Assembly: GCA_021801705.1 (NCBI GenBank)
Contig: JAJYXP010000039.1
Span: 1-54,235 of the forward strand
Direction of reading: 5' to 3'
Source of the DNA: Pseudomonadota bacterium
GTDB taxonomy: Bacteria > Pseudomonadota > Gammaproteobacteria > Burkholderiales > Sulfuricellaceae
Length of the DNA stretch: 54,235 bases
Shown here one piece after another: positions 42,618-51,052 of this stretch. Within the stretch, counting starts at the first letter, position 1. Each line of letters opens with the position of its first letter. The notes beneath the pieces are model-generated. The model saw only the letters and a program-made list of their open reading frames with translations, had not been told where the DNA came from and searched no databases. The position numbers and the translations under genes were made by a program.

Positions 42618-42928
42618 GGCTGCGCTCCTTCATGGAGACCGTCGATTTCGTTGGCCAGCTGGTTAATGAAGTCGAGCAGTTCTTCTCTGGCTGCTGCGGG
42701 GATGTCGGCTCCGACCACGGCGCACCGGCAAACCCACAGCACGGCCTCCGGCGCACAGCTTCTGCCGTCCGGCAGGCAAGCGCGGAACATTTTTAAAATG
42801 TCGTTCGGCGTTTGGTAAGGGCTGAGTTCTGCCAGAAGGGCGTCGAGCTTGGCCTGGTCATGGCCAGGGTGGAAGGTACTCGCCCCGATTTGCAGGGCCA
42901 GAGGAAGTGGTTGCTGTTCGCTATTCAT
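42614..42928 (-). CDS. Hypothetical protein, 104 aa, first gene of the transfer operon
   Basis: The product is soluble and acidic, with two Cys-containing segments (FRACLPDGRSCAPEAVLWVCRCAVVG). A GGAGA site precedes the ATG. It overlaps the VirB5-like gene by 4 bases, so it is co-translated. The family is not recognised. The divergent promoter region to the next gene is 187 bp. Confidence 0.6.
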   Translation of the reverse strand: MNSEQQPLPLALQIGASTFHPGHDQAKLDALLAELSPYQTPNDILKMFRACLPDGRSCAPEAVLWVCRCAVVGADIPAAAREELLDFINQLANEIDGLHEGAQP

Positions 42929-43115
42929 CTTCTTCTCCTTTTTATTTGGTTATTTGTCAGCCTGACCGGTGTGCGAAAAATGTCAGAGAAGCCAGTTTGG
43001 AAGGAAAATAGTTGTGGTGCTCTATTCCAGATAATTGCGGATAATTTCGGATAGGTTTACAGTGCGTTATGACAAAACGCTAACCGGGAAAAACAACTAA
43101 TAAGGGAGACTGAAT

Positions 43116-43688
43116 ATGACCATCCGCAACGTTGCAGTCGCGTGTGCGCTCGCCGTTTTGGCCGCTATCGGAAATTCAGCTTCAGCTTCAGCCGGCATTA
43201 CAGATGAAGAGATCAAGCAGTTGCTGCAAGTCCAAGGCGGCACAGCCAAGGGGATGCTCAGCACCGAGTACACGGGGGACGTTGCGACTGGTTCATACAA
43301 CTGGGCCGAATGTACTCAGCAGGGTATGGATAAATATCTTTGGAAACCCATTAATGAAAAAATCGCACGAGCTGATTATGGCGCCGCAATGGTGGCTTGC
43401 GAGAGGGGCGCTAGCACTATGGCGGCTTGCGCCCTGAGAAAATTAGAAAACCATCAATGGAGTGCGCACACTCCAAACTTTGCGCTTGCGGAATGGTCGG
43501 CACAGATCGGCTCTATGCTCACATTTGAAAGAATAAACATGCAAAGACGCGGTTTTATGGAGACTGACCAATCAAGAAAAACCGCCGAACGTGCGATGGC
43601 CTTCTTAGTCTACGCACAGCAGAACGACGCATACGGTGCAGATAAAAGCCTTGCCATGCTCAGGAAGTCCATAAGCACCAAACAGTAA
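43116..43688 (+). CDS. Exported hypothetical protein, 190 aa
   Basis: A signal peptide (MTIRNVAVACALAVLAAIGNSASASA) leads a helical mature domain with three Cys (AECTQQG, VACERG, AACALRK). A strong AAGGGAG site precedes the ATG. It is the only right-reading gene in the right half of the element and ends near a terminator-like palindrome. It might be an entry-exclusion or surface factor. The family is unknown. Confidence 0.6.
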   Translation: MTIRNVAVACALAVLAAIGNSASASAGITDEEIKQLLQVQGGTAKGMLSTEYTGDVATGSYNWAECTQQGMDKYLWKPINEKIARADYGAAMVACERGASTMAACALRKLENHQWSAHTPNFALAEWSAQIGSMLTFERINMQRRGFMETDQSRKTAERAMAFLVYAQQNDAYGADKSLAMLRKSISTKQ

Positions 43689-43724
43689 ATAAACAGTTAC
43701 CCCTTTCCCCTGCCAAACCCCCGC

Positions 43725-43742
43725 GCGGTCGCTAGCGACCGC
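43725..43742 (+). terminator. Perfect palindrome with T-run: terminator
   Basis: GCGGTCGCTAGCGACCGC is an 18-base perfect palindrome, followed 8 bases later by TTTTT. It lies 36 bases after the stop of the exported protein gene and is a likely rho-independent terminator for it. A second GC palindrome, GAAGGGGC/GCCCCTTC (43816-43836), lies near the end of the next convergent gene. Confidence 0.5.
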
Positions 43743-43839
43743 CCGCACCAGTTTTTAACGAACAACCGGTCAAGCTGGAAGCTTGTGGCCCTGGGCCATG
43801 GACCAGTCGGGGTGAAGGGGCAGACCGCCCCTTCGATCA

Positions 43840-44394
43840 CTAAGCGGCTTTCTTCTCCGTGAGGGCAATCCTCTGTTTGAATGCCTCCCATGTTTCCCCA
43901 GGGTGTGCCGTCAACCCAAGCGCGGCCCCTTTCTCCGCCCACCCTTTGTTAAACTTATCCACAGATGGCGAATCATCAATGGTTTTCTTTCCTTTCCTTT
44001 CCTTTCCTTCCCTTGGAAAATAAGGTATTGATTTTTCAACAAGTGCCCTCAAAACGGGGGATTCAATGCGTTGAAGGTCCGCCGCCAGCACGCGCTGGCG
44101 GGGACCGGGGGGAAAGGTATTGAAGCGGAACCAGTCCAGAACAAAAATTTCCCCAGTGGACTCGTCCATCTGCACCAACTCACGCCGCACAAACTCCCGT
44201 AGAGCCTCCAAGAGGCTCGGAGGAGAAAAAGAAAGCTCCGTGGCGGCTAAAGCGACCGGAAACGGGTAACACCCACTAGATCTAGCGAATCTGTTGAACC
44301 AAAGGTAGGCGTAAATCAGCTTTTGATCTGGCAACAGATTCGCGAGCTTGGGCCAGGTCAACAAATTGCAAGGAACATGTCTCGCATCAGCCAC
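43840..44394 (-). CDS. Replication-initiator-like protein
   Basis: The 184-residue product contains LLTWPKLANLLPDQKLIYAYLWFNRFARSSGCYPFPVALAATELSFSPPSLLEALREFVRRELVQMDESTGEIFVLDWFRFNTFP. The pattern resembles the winged-helix part of phage O-type or plasmid replication proteins. A basic linker (PREGKERKGKK) and an acidic tail follow. The GTG start at 44394 overlaps the end of the AlpA-like gene by 8 bases. It may give the excised element limited replication. The assignment is from fold impression only. Confidence 0.45.
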   Translation of the reverse strand: MADARHVPCNLLTWPKLANLLPDQKLIYAYLWFNRFARSSGCYPFPVALAATELSFSPPSLLEALREFVRRELVQMDESTGEIFVLDWFRFNTFPPGPRQRVLAADLQRIESPVLRALVEKSIPYFPREGKERKGKKTIDDSPSVDKFNKGWAEKGAALGLTAHPGETWEAFKQRIALTEKKAA

Positions 44395-44650
44395 AGTGCA
44401 CCTCCCCGGTCATGGCCGCTGCGATTTCCTGCCGGCCAGGCCGCCCCCTCTTTCCTTGCCTGCTGGGCATGGCGGCGATGTTGACAGCAGCCATCCTATC
44501 CAGAGCGGCCATCAGATCCACTTCCTCTATCATCACCCCACCACCCAACCGCCGAAGTGGCAGCAGGCCCGCCTGGCTCCATCTGTGAATCGTCAACGGC
44601 GTAACCCCAACCCTACGGGCGATTGCCTTCAGTCCACGCAAAGTAGTCAT
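44387..44650 (-). CDS. AlpA/MerR-like helix-turn-helix protein (excisionase candidate)
   Basis: The 87-residue product begins with TTLRGLKAIARRVGVTPLTIHRWSQAGLLPLRRLGGGV, a winged helix-turn-helix of the AlpA/excisionase type. The rest is Arg/Gly-rich. It overlaps the replication-like gene and the gene upstream by 4 bases (ATGA), so three genes are translationally linked. It may act as excisionase or as activator of the element. Confidence 0.6.
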   Translation of the reverse strand: MTTLRGLKAIARRVGVTPLTIHRWSQAGLLPLRRLGGGVMIEEVDLMAALDRMAAVNIAAMPSRQGKRGRPGRQEIAAAMTGEVHCG

Positions 44651-44964
44651 GCGGCACCTCCTTCCTTGCGCGCGCGGTCAAGGCGCTCCGCCTTGGTGGG
44701 AGCGCCGCGCCGGCGAGGTTGGTGAGGTACGGATGCGGGCGCGGGCGCGGGCGCGAAAGTGCGGCACTGGCAAAGCCAGGCCTGAACGTCTTCCATCAGC
44801 CAGCGGGTACGGTTGCTGCCTGGGATGCGCAGAGGTGGAGGAAGAGCTGCCGGGTTGCGGCCGAGGTCTTTGTAGATGGTTTGCTTGGCTTTGCCGAGGA
44901 TGGCGCCGAGTTCCTCGACACCGATGGTGATTTTGGCTTGAGTTTGTTGAGCTTGAGTAGACAT
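44647..44964 (-). CDS. AlpA-like DNA-binding regulator, 105 aa
   Basis: The N-terminal part, ITIGVEELGAILGKAKQTIYKDLGRNPAALPPPLRIPGSNRTRWLMEDVQAWL, is an AlpA/excisionase-type winged helix (about 12-65). The C-terminus is Pro/Arg-rich and probably disordered. It is the first gene of the right-end regulatory operon, closest to attR, where excisionases usually lie. An AAGGAT site precedes the ATG. Confidence 0.6.
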   Translation of the reverse strand: MSTQAQQTQAKITIGVEELGAILGKAKQTIYKDLGRNPAALPPPLRIPGSNRTRWLMEDVQAWLCQCRTFAPAPAPASVPHQPRRRGAPTKAERLDRARKEGGAA

Positions 44965-45297
44965 CGCAGCATCCTTAAAAGATGTTGCTGCGGTGACGTC
45001 CTTATTTAGAGGGGTAAACCAAGCCCGCAGAAATGACCTGGACTACCTTTATTCCCTTTGCTCAGACCGCTTGCTTAAAGCCCAACGTATCGTTGTTCGA
45101 AGGGCGCGACTGATTTGAAACACCCGGCAGGGCAGGGAACATTTGGCTGCCCGTCCAGGTTGCCAGCCTGGCGGCATCGGTTATGAACCGATGTATAAAA
45201 CGATACCGCCGCCAACTTCCAAAAGCAAGCATCTGATGAAAAATAACTTCCGCAGTGTGGCGCTCCATTCCTGCGGAAGGGAAGAAGCTGCCATAGT

Positions 45298-45316
45298 TTG
45301 CCACAATTTTGCCACA
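45298..45316 (+). repeat. Putative integrase arm-type site, right
   Basis: TTGCCACAATTTTGCCACA differs by one base from 32520-32538 at the left end of the element. It partly overlaps a perfect palindrome. Confidence 0.5.
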
Positions 45317-45330
45317 GTGACTGTGGCAAA
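45308..45330. promoter_or_regulatory. Perfect 23-bp palindrome near attR
   Basis: TTTGCCACAGT-G-ACTGTGGCAAA has 11-bp perfect arms. Each arm contains the TTTGCCACA word of the arm-type repeats. It is a likely binding site for integrase or the AlpA-like proteins. Confidence 0.5.
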
Positions 45331-45398
45331 TGACGGAAGTCAGGGGAAGTTACTGGAAGTATATCAACAGAAAAACGTGATGTTTATCTTGATGTTAC

Positions 45399-45475
45399 TG
45401 GTGCGCCCGACAGGATTCGAACCTGTGACCCTTGGCTTCGGAAACCAATACTCTATCCAACTGAGCTACGGGCGC
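45399..45475 (-). tRNA. tRNA-Arg (anticodon CCG)
   Basis: The minus strand reads GCGCCCGTAGCTCAGTTGGA and continues to the CCA end. The acceptor stem (GCGCCCG with CGGGCGC), D arm, an anticodon stem TTGGT/GCCAA with loop TTCCGAA, and a T arm with GGTTCGAATCC all fit. The anticodon CCG reads CGG (Arg). The 3' half is identical to the left att repeat, so the integrated element restored the gene. The encoded CCA and A73 come from the element side. The displaced copy has G at the discriminator position. Confidence 0.93.
45403..45443 (-). repeat. att site within the intact tRNA-Arg
   Basis: Exact 41-bp match to 32428-32468. It marks the right end of the integrated element and covers tRNA positions from the anticodon loop to the acceptor stem. 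Confidence 0.88.
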
Positions 45476-45601
45476 ATTGAGAAAAGCAGGCGAGAATCAT
45501 AGCGGTTTTTTCGGCAAACGTCCATGCCGGGCTTTTGCAGTTGGCTGAATTATCGTTATAATCCTGGGTCTTAGAAATTACACATGACAAGGATTTCCCC
45601 C

Positions 45602-46087
45602 ATGAGCGGACATGAAATGGAAAAAACCACGGTATCGCAATTCCTGATCGCCCTGGTGGGTGCATTGATCCCCGTGCTGATCGCTGCTTTCCTGATTTTC
45701 AAGCTGGTCATGGGCATCCAGGCCACACATGTCGCCAGCAATGATCCCAAAGCGGCAGAGGCGGAAATTGCCCAGCGCCTGAAACCGGTGGGCGAAGTTG
45801 CCATCGGCGAAGCCAAGCCTGAAGCTGGCGGCGTGGTGGACGGCAAGAAGGTCTATGAAGGCCTCTGCCAGGCCTGCCACGGCACAGGCGCGGCAGGCGC
45901 ACCCAAAGCGGGCGACAAGGGGGCCTGGGGCCCGCGCATCGCGCAGGGCAAGGATACCCTGTTCAAGCACGCCATCGGCGGTTTCACCGGAAAATCCGGC
46001 ACGATGCCCGCGAAAGGCGGCAACCCTGCGCTGTCCGATGCCGAAGTGAAGGCGGCAGTGGAACACATGATCGGGCTGTCAAAGTAA
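45602..46087 (+). CDS. Cytochrome c5-type membrane-anchored protein
   Basis: From the ATG at 45602 the product has 161 residues: a membrane anchor near 14-38 (FLIALVGALIPVLIAAFLIFKLVM), a linker, and a class I cytochrome domain with CQACH and the distal Met in SGTMPAKGG. It should sit in the periplasm as an electron carrier, for example to a terminal oxidase. An AAGGAT site precedes this ATG. The longer start at 45584 lacks one. Next to the tRNA, it was probably 5 kb closer to the HAO-like cytochrome before the mobile element inserted. Confidence 0.85.
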   Translation: MSGHEMEKTTVSQFLIALVGALIPVLIAAFLIFKLVMGIQATHVASNDPKAAEAEIAQRLKPVGEVAIGEAKPEAGGVVDGKKVYEGLCQACHGTGAAGAPKAGDKGAWGPRIAQGKDTLFKHAIGGFTGKSGTMPAKGGNPALSDAEVKAAVEHMIGLSK

Positions 46088-46360
46088 ACCCAAACTCGAT
46101 TCGGAATAAGGGCGGCTGCGGCCGCCCTTGTTTTTTGGTATCCGGAATTCGCTGCAGAAGGGGGCAGGAGTGGTCACTTGTATCAGGAGCAGACATTCGC
46201 TGGCCGCCTACAAAGATGACAAGCCACTTGAAAAAGGCCAAAATGCGGTGTGCCGCTTTTCACGGAATTTTATTACTGTACGAACATGCCGATCGTAACT
46301 GCTGTCGCTTCGGAGTTATAGCGATAGCTGGAGACCCAGTACTCATTAACGAATGTATTC

Positions 46361-47320
46361 ATGATGGCTAGACGGATCAATGCGGACAAGCCGCACCTCT
46401 GGAAGACTGACATCGCGGCTTCCGTTGACCAGTTCAACCAATGGTTCATGCGCTTCGCACCCGAGGCGTTCCGTTCGACGCGCGTCAAGACTACCGGGCA
46501 TGTCAAAGCTGCGCTACTAGCCACCCGCAACCTGCGAAGCATCGACGCCATCACGCTCAGGGACAATCCGAGTGCGCTATCAACGCTCCGCATGTGTACG
46601 GCTCCACCGCTGGCCGTGGACCGCTTGGTCGGCTTGGCCGACGCGAGCAAGAACCTTGTCGGTCGGATGGAAGACGGTAAGCTCCCAACCAGGATGAGCG
46701 CCGCCGATTTGGAGGTTGAGCTGAGCAAACTCTGCCGCATCATCTCAAAGCTGCTTGACCGCGACATCTTCCCGTGGCTGGACGCCGCGAAAGACCCGAC
46801 CGATCATGAACGCGATCGAGCATCAACGATCGTCGCCGACCGCTTATGCAGCGCCGTGGCAAACCCGATCGTCCGTAACGCTCAGGAACAGAGGCAACTC
46901 AACCTCGTCGGCGACTGGCTGGACGCCCGAGGCTACCGGAAGCAGGGCCATCCCAGTGGGAAACCGCTGATAGAAATGGAAGCCGGGACGTACACGTTCC
47001 GCATGAACCTCGCGGTCGGCAAGGCGCTCAAGGTGAACATCCCGGTTGATGTGGTGATTCAGCCCAAGAAGCTCCGCAAGGATCGGCTGCCAGTGCTGAT
47101 CGAAGCCAAGTCAGCGGGTGACTTCACAAACACCAACAAGCGGCGCAAAGAAGAAGCCACAAAGATCCACCAGCTTCAAGCTGCCTATGGCGAAACCGTT
47201 TCGTTCGTGCTTTTCCTCTGCGGCTACTTTGGCAGCGACTACCTGGGCTACGAAGCCGCCGAGGGCATTGATTGGGTTTGGGAGCATCGCATCGACGACC
47301 TCGCGAAATTGAGGCTGTGA
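46361..47320 (+). CDS. XamI-like type II restriction endonuclease
   Basis: The 319-residue product resembles XamI-family enzymes (GTCGAC cutters). The catalytic part has PVDVV with Asp 230 and VLIEAKSAGD with Glu 248 and Lys 250, a PD-(D/E)xK motif. The N-terminal region is helical and probably reads DNA. The gene ends 5 bases before the ATG of a methyltransferase in the same direction, as expected for a restriction-modification pair. Site specificity can only be inferred from family resemblance. No control (C) protein gene is seen. Confidence 0.75.
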   Translation: MMARRINADKPHLWKTDIAASVDQFNQWFMRFAPEAFRSTRVKTTGHVKAALLATRNLRSIDAITLRDNPSALSTLRMCTAPPLAVDRLVGLADASKNLVGRMEDGKLPTRMSAADLEVELSKLCRIISKLLDRDIFPWLDAAKDPTDHERDRASTIVADRLCSAVANPIVRNAQEQRQLNLVGDWLDARGYRKQGHPSGKPLIEMEAGTYTFRMNLAVGKALKVNIPVDVVIQPKKLRKDRLPVLIEAKSAGDFTNTNKRRKEEATKIHQLQAAYGETVSFVLFLCGYFGSDYLGYEAAEGIDWVWEHRIDDLAKLRL

Positions 47321-47325
47321 ATCGC

Positions 47326-48921
47326 ATGATCGCTTACGAGGACAACTCGGTTGAATCACGCCGACAAGCGATTCAGGCCGAAATCGATATGCGCAAGACG
47401 GCAGCGGAGAGAAATCGCCTTGGCCAATTCGCAACGCCCAATGCACTCGCCATCGATATCGCTCGCTACGTCGAATCAATCATCGGCCAGACCCAAGGCA
47501 GCATCCGCTTCGCCGACCCTTCGATCGGCTCGGGCAGTTTCTTTTCAGCAGCGCTCACAGTCTTCGGCTCCAAGCGGATTAACACCGCCGTCGGGGTCGA
47601 GCTCGATCCCTCGTTCGCCGACGCCGCCCGCAATCTGTGGGCCGATGCGGGACTTGAGGTTGTGCGCGGTGATTTCACACGAATCGTCGCCAACGGCTCA
47701 TGCCCCCCCCCGCCCAACGTCATCCTGGCGAACCCGCCCTACGTCCGCCACCATCACATGGGCCGAGAAGACAAGGAACGCCTGCAACGCCTCGCGTACA
47801 AGATGACCGGGGTTGATGTCAATGGCCTTGCGGGTCTGTACGTTTACTTTCTTTTGCTCGCCACGGCGTGGTTAGAAGACGATGGAATTGCCGCATGGCT
47901 CATCCCCTCGGAGTTCATGGATGTCAACTATGGCGTGGCTCTTAAGGGCTTCCTCACGGATCGCGTAACGCTCATCCGCGCTCACCGCTTTGACCCCGAC
48001 GATGTCCAGTTCGGTGACGCCCTTGTGTCGTCGGTCGTACTGGTATTCCGCAAGACGCCGCCGGCCGTCGCTCATGCCGTCGAATTCACCTTTGGCGGCA
48101 CGCTGGCCGAACCGCACGCCAGCGACCTCATCCCGCGTGAACGGTTGCGCGAGTCTCGCAAATGGACCGTCTACCCAGCACACGCCAAGAACGACCGACA
48201 CACGCTTAGCGATGGCAAAGGCCCGATACTTGGCGACTTATTCCGCGTACAGCGGGGCATCGCCACCGGCTGCAACAAGTTTTTCGTCCTCGACCGCGCC
48301 GACGCGAAGAGCCGCGGACTTCCAGGTAAGTACCTCCGCCCGATCCTTCCCAGCCCGCGCTACCTCAAGACCACGATCATTGACGCTGACAGTGACGGCT
48401 ATCCACTCATCGACCGTCAACTGTGCGTGATCGATTGCAATCTGCCCGAGCCGATGGTCGAGGCCAAGCACCCGGCTCTTTGGGAATACCTGCAAACCGC
48501 CAAGTCACTAGGCATCATGGACGGCTATCTGATTGGCAAGCGCAGCCCGTGGTACAAGCAGGAACAGCGAGAGCCCGCATCGTTCCTTTGCACATATTTG
48601 GGCCGTGGCTCTGACGACAAGCAGCCGTTCCGCTTCATCTGGAACCGATCTGAGGCGATTGGAACCAATCTCTATCTAATGCTCTATACGCAGAATAGCC
48701 TCGCGACGATGCTTCGCCGTCATCCCGGACGTGCCGAAGCCGTCCACGCTTTGCTAGGTCAAGTCACTGGACATGAACTCCGAGGCGAAGGCCGGGTTTA
48801 TGGTGGTGGTTTGAACAAGATTGAGCCGAGCGAACTGGCTCGCATTTCTGCTGCATCGTTTGTCAAGCTTTGGCCCGAGCTCGGGTACGATGTCCAGCCA
48901 CAGGGAAAACTCTTCGGCTAA
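47326..48921 (+). CDS. Type II N6-adenine DNA methyltransferase (XamI-pair)
   Basis: From the ATG at 47326 the product has 531 residues: motif I DPSIGSG (64-70), a GVELD segment, catalytic NPPY (136-139) and an Eco57I/TaqI-like layout with a C-terminal target-recognition part. It should protect the sites cut by the upstream endonuclease. A GAGG site 11 bases upstream supports this start. GTG at 47317 is the alternative, overlapping the endonuclease stop. Just before NPPY the gene has a run of nine C (47703-47711, coding for part of CPPPPN). Slippage there would shut off the methyltransferase. Confidence 0.85.
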   Translation: MIAYEDNSVESRRQAIQAEIDMRKTAAERNRLGQFATPNALAIDIARYVESIIGQTQGSIRFADPSIGSGSFFSAALTVFGSKRINTAVGVELDPSFADAARNLWADAGLEVVRGDFTRIVANGSCPPPPNVILANPPYVRHHHMGREDKERLQRLAYKMTGVDVNGLAGLYVYFLLLATAWLEDDGIAAWLIPSEFMDVNYGVALKGFLTDRVTLIRAHRFDPDDVQFGDALVSSVVLVFRKTPPAVAHAVEFTFGGTLAEPHASDLIPRERLRESRKWTVYPAHAKNDRHTLSDGKGPILGDLFRVQRGIATGCNKFFVLDRADAKSRGLPGKYLRPILPSPRYLKTTIIDADSDGYPLIDRQLCVIDCNLPEPMVEAKHPALWEYLQTAKSLGIMDGYLIGKRSPWYKQEQREPASFLCTYLGRGSDDKQPFRFIWNRSEAIGTNLYLMLYTQNSLATMLRRHPGRAEAVHALLGQVTGHELRGEGRVYGGGLNKIEPSELARISAASFVKLWPELGYDVQPQGKLFG

Positions 48922-48995
48922 GCCGTGGAGTAGTGTCTAACTTGGTCGTTTGGCGGCTTCTTCGTGCCACGTTTCCCCGCCCGATTCCCGACACC

Positions 48996-50981
48996 TTATT
49001 TTTTCAGCATCGCCTTCAGTTGCGCCAGTCGCGCCGTGCCTTCCGATTTCTGTACTTCTGGCGCGCTTTCCCGGCCGCTCACGCGCAAGTCCTCCTGCGA
49101 CAGTTCGGCGATGAAGCGGCTCGGCTCGCACGCCTGCCATTCGCGCCCGCGTTTGCGTTTCAGGCAATAGCTCAGGGCCAGGCTCTTCTGGGCGCGGGTG
49201 ATTCCGACGTACATCAGGCGGCGCTCTTCCTCCACCAGCCCGCCATCGGCGCATTCGCGGTGGGGCAGTATTCCCTCCTCCACGCCGACCAGGAATACGT
49301 GGGGATACTCCAGCCCCTTCGCCGCATGCAGGGTGGACAGGCGCACCACATCGAGCTCCTTGCCCTCGCGGTTTTCCAGGATATTGAGCAGTGCGATGGT
49401 CTGGGTCAGGTCGATGATGCTCTTGCCTTCCTCCTCGCCCTTCTTCGACAGCCAGGCGGCAAATTCCTGCACGTTGTTCCATTTGCCCTGCGCGGCCTTT
49501 GCGTCTTCGCTGTCGAACAGGTGCGCCTCGCAGCCGATCGCCTTGAGCAGATCCTCGATAACCGCCGCTGCCGGTTCGCGCCCGGCACGGAATTGCAGGC
49601 TGTTGATGAACTGGCAAAACTCCATCAGGGAATGATATTGCTTGGCGCCCAGCAGGGCTTCCGCCCCGGCCTCGAATGCCGCGGCGAACAGGCTCTGGTG
49701 GCGCTGGGCGGCGTAGGTGCCGAGTTTTTCCAGGGTTTGCGTGCCGACCCCCTTTTTCGGCGTGGTAACGGCGCGGATAAAGGCGGGATCGTCGTCGCTG
49801 TTGGCCAGAAGGCGCAGGTAAGCGATGACATCCTTGATTTCGGCCTTGTCGAAGAACGAGCTGCCGCCGCTCAACTGGTAAGGAATGCGCTCGTTGCGCA
49901 ACTGCTGCTCGAACACCCTTGCCTGATGATTGCCGCGATAGAGTATGGCGTAGTCGGCAAAGCGCGTGCGGTGCTCGAACTTGTGCGTCAGCAAGCGCAT
50001 CACCACGGTTTCCGCCTCGTGCTCCTCGTTCTTCGCCGCCACGACCTGGATCGGATCGCCCAGGCCGAGATCGCTCCACAGCTTCTTCTCGAACAGTTTG
50101 GTGTTATTGGCGATGAGGCTGTTGGCCACGCGCAGGATGCGGATGCTGGAACGGTAGTTCTGCTCCAGCTTGACCACGTGCAAGCGCTCGTAATCCTCGC
50201 GCAGGGTGTGCAGGTTCCTGATGTCCGCGCCGCGCCAGCCGTAGATCGCCTGGTCGTCGTCGCCCACCGCGGTAAAGGCGCCCCTCGTGCCGGTCAACTG
50301 GCGCAGCAATTGATACTGGCAGCTATTGGTGTCCTGGTATTCGTCTATCAGCAGGTAGCGCAGCTTGTTGCTCCATTTATCCAGGCTTTCCGCCACCGTG
50401 CCGAACAACTCCACCGGCAGACGGATAAGGTCGTCGAAATCCACCGCCTGGTAGGCGCGCAGCGTATCCTGGTAGCTCCGGTAAACCTTCGCCGCCTGGT
50501 GTTCGAGATCGCCTTCCGCCAGCTTGAGCGCCTGTTCGGGCGAAACGAGGCTGTTCTTCCATAAGGAAACGCGCTGCTGCACGCGCCGGATCTCGCCCTT
50601 GTCGGTGGTCTTGATGATGTCGCTCAAAATATGCGCGGAATCGGCGGCATCGAAAATGGAAAACTGCGGCTTGTAGCCGAGGTGTTTTGCGTCCTGGCGC
50701 AGGATCTGCATGCCGAGGGAATGGAAAGTCGTGACGGTCAGGCCTCGACTGGGTTTCCCATGCAGCAACTGGGACGCGCGTTCGGCCATTTCGCGCGCCG
50801 CCTTGTTGGTGAAGGTGATGGCCGCAATGTGGGCAGGCGAATAGCCGCATTCTTCGATGAGGTAGGCAATCTTGTGGGTGATCACCCGTGTCTTGCCGCT
50901 GCCCGCGCCGGCCAGCACCAGCAGGGGGCCGTCCAGGTATTTCACCGCTTCGCGCTGCGGGGGATTGAGATGGGAAAGCAT
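48996..50981 (-). CDS. rep: ATP-dependent DNA helicase Rep
   Basis: The 661-residue product is a UvrD/Rep-type superfamily 1A helicase: LNPPQREAV (Q motif), GAGSGKTRV (motif I), TFTNKAAREM (Ia), LLIDEYQDTN (II), GDDDQAIYGWRGAD (III), QNYRS (IV), STLHAAKGLEYPHVFL (V) and VGITRAQKSL (VI). Rep helps replication forks pass obstacles. Length matches E. coli Rep (673). The ATG at 50981 starts MLSHLNPPQ. A longer frame up to 51032 lacks a ribosome site. This is a housekeeping gene and marks return to the core chromosome. Confidence 0.92.
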   Translation of the reverse strand: MLSHLNPPQREAVKYLDGPLLVLAGAGSGKTRVITHKIAYLIEECGYSPAHIAAITFTNKAAREMAERASQLLHGKPSRGLTVTTFHSLGMQILRQDAKHLGYKPQFSIFDAADSAHILSDIIKTTDKGEIRRVQQRVSLWKNSLVSPEQALKLAEGDLEHQAAKVYRSYQDTLRAYQAVDFDDLIRLPVELFGTVAESLDKWSNKLRYLLIDEYQDTNSCQYQLLRQLTGTRGAFTAVGDDDQAIYGWRGADIRNLHTLREDYERLHVVKLEQNYRSSIRILRVANSLIANNTKLFEKKLWSDLGLGDPIQVVAAKNEEHEAETVVMRLLTHKFEHRTRFADYAILYRGNHQARVFEQQLRNERIPYQLSGGSSFFDKAEIKDVIAYLRLLANSDDDPAFIRAVTTPKKGVGTQTLEKLGTYAAQRHQSLFAAAFEAGAEALLGAKQYHSLMEFCQFINSLQFRAGREPAAAVIEDLLKAIGCEAHLFDSEDAKAAQGKWNNVQEFAAWLSKKGEEEGKSIIDLTQTIALLNILENREGKELDVVRLSTLHAAKGLEYPHVFLVGVEEGILPHRECADGGLVEEERRLMYVGITRAQKSLALSYCLKRKRGREWQACEPSRFIAELSQEDLRVSGRESAPEVQKSEGTARLAQLKAMLKK

Positions 50982-51052
50982 TGAGTGATGAGTCCTGGGT
51001 GCGTAGATACTGTTATCCTCGTCAACGCCCATACAAAACGGATCGAGAACGA

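Larger units (their letters stand above)
44965..45398. other. Right-end non-coding region of the element
   Basis: About 430 bases between the regulatory operon and attR with no supported gene. It contains several perfect inverted repeats: CATCGGTT/AACCGATG (about 45173-45191), CTTCCGCA/TGCGGAAG (45247-45279) and the 23-bp palindrome at 45308. Together with the arm-like repeat at 45298 they form a likely recombination and regulatory region. Confidence 0.5.
32428..45402. mobile_element. 13-kb mobilizable element integrated in tRNA-Arg(CCG)
   Basis: Identical 41-bp repeats (32428-32468 and 45403-45443), which are the 3' half of a tRNA-Arg gene, bound the element. The tRNA is intact at the right end and a fragment remains at the left. 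Inside are a tyrosine integrase next to the left repeat, AlpA-like regulators at the right end, a toxin-antitoxin pair, a MobC-type relaxase candidate, a VirD4-type coupling protein, VirB6- and VirB5-like proteins, and several small membrane or exported proteins. No VirB4 ATPase or complete transfer channel is present, so transfer would need a helper. Gene content resembles the CloDF13 mobilization strategy, relaxase plus own coupling protein, here in an integrative element. Confidence 0.85.

Noticed and set aside
45600-48921. XamI-type RM genes considered as cargo of the tRNA-Arg element
   Set aside because: They lie beyond the right att site and after a chromosomal cytochrome gene, so they are a separate insertion or a chromosomal locus.
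48870-50564. 564-codon open frame on the + strand opposite rep
   Set aside because: It is the antisense of a conserved helicase gene in a GC-rich context, where stops are rare. It has no recognisable domain or ribosome site.
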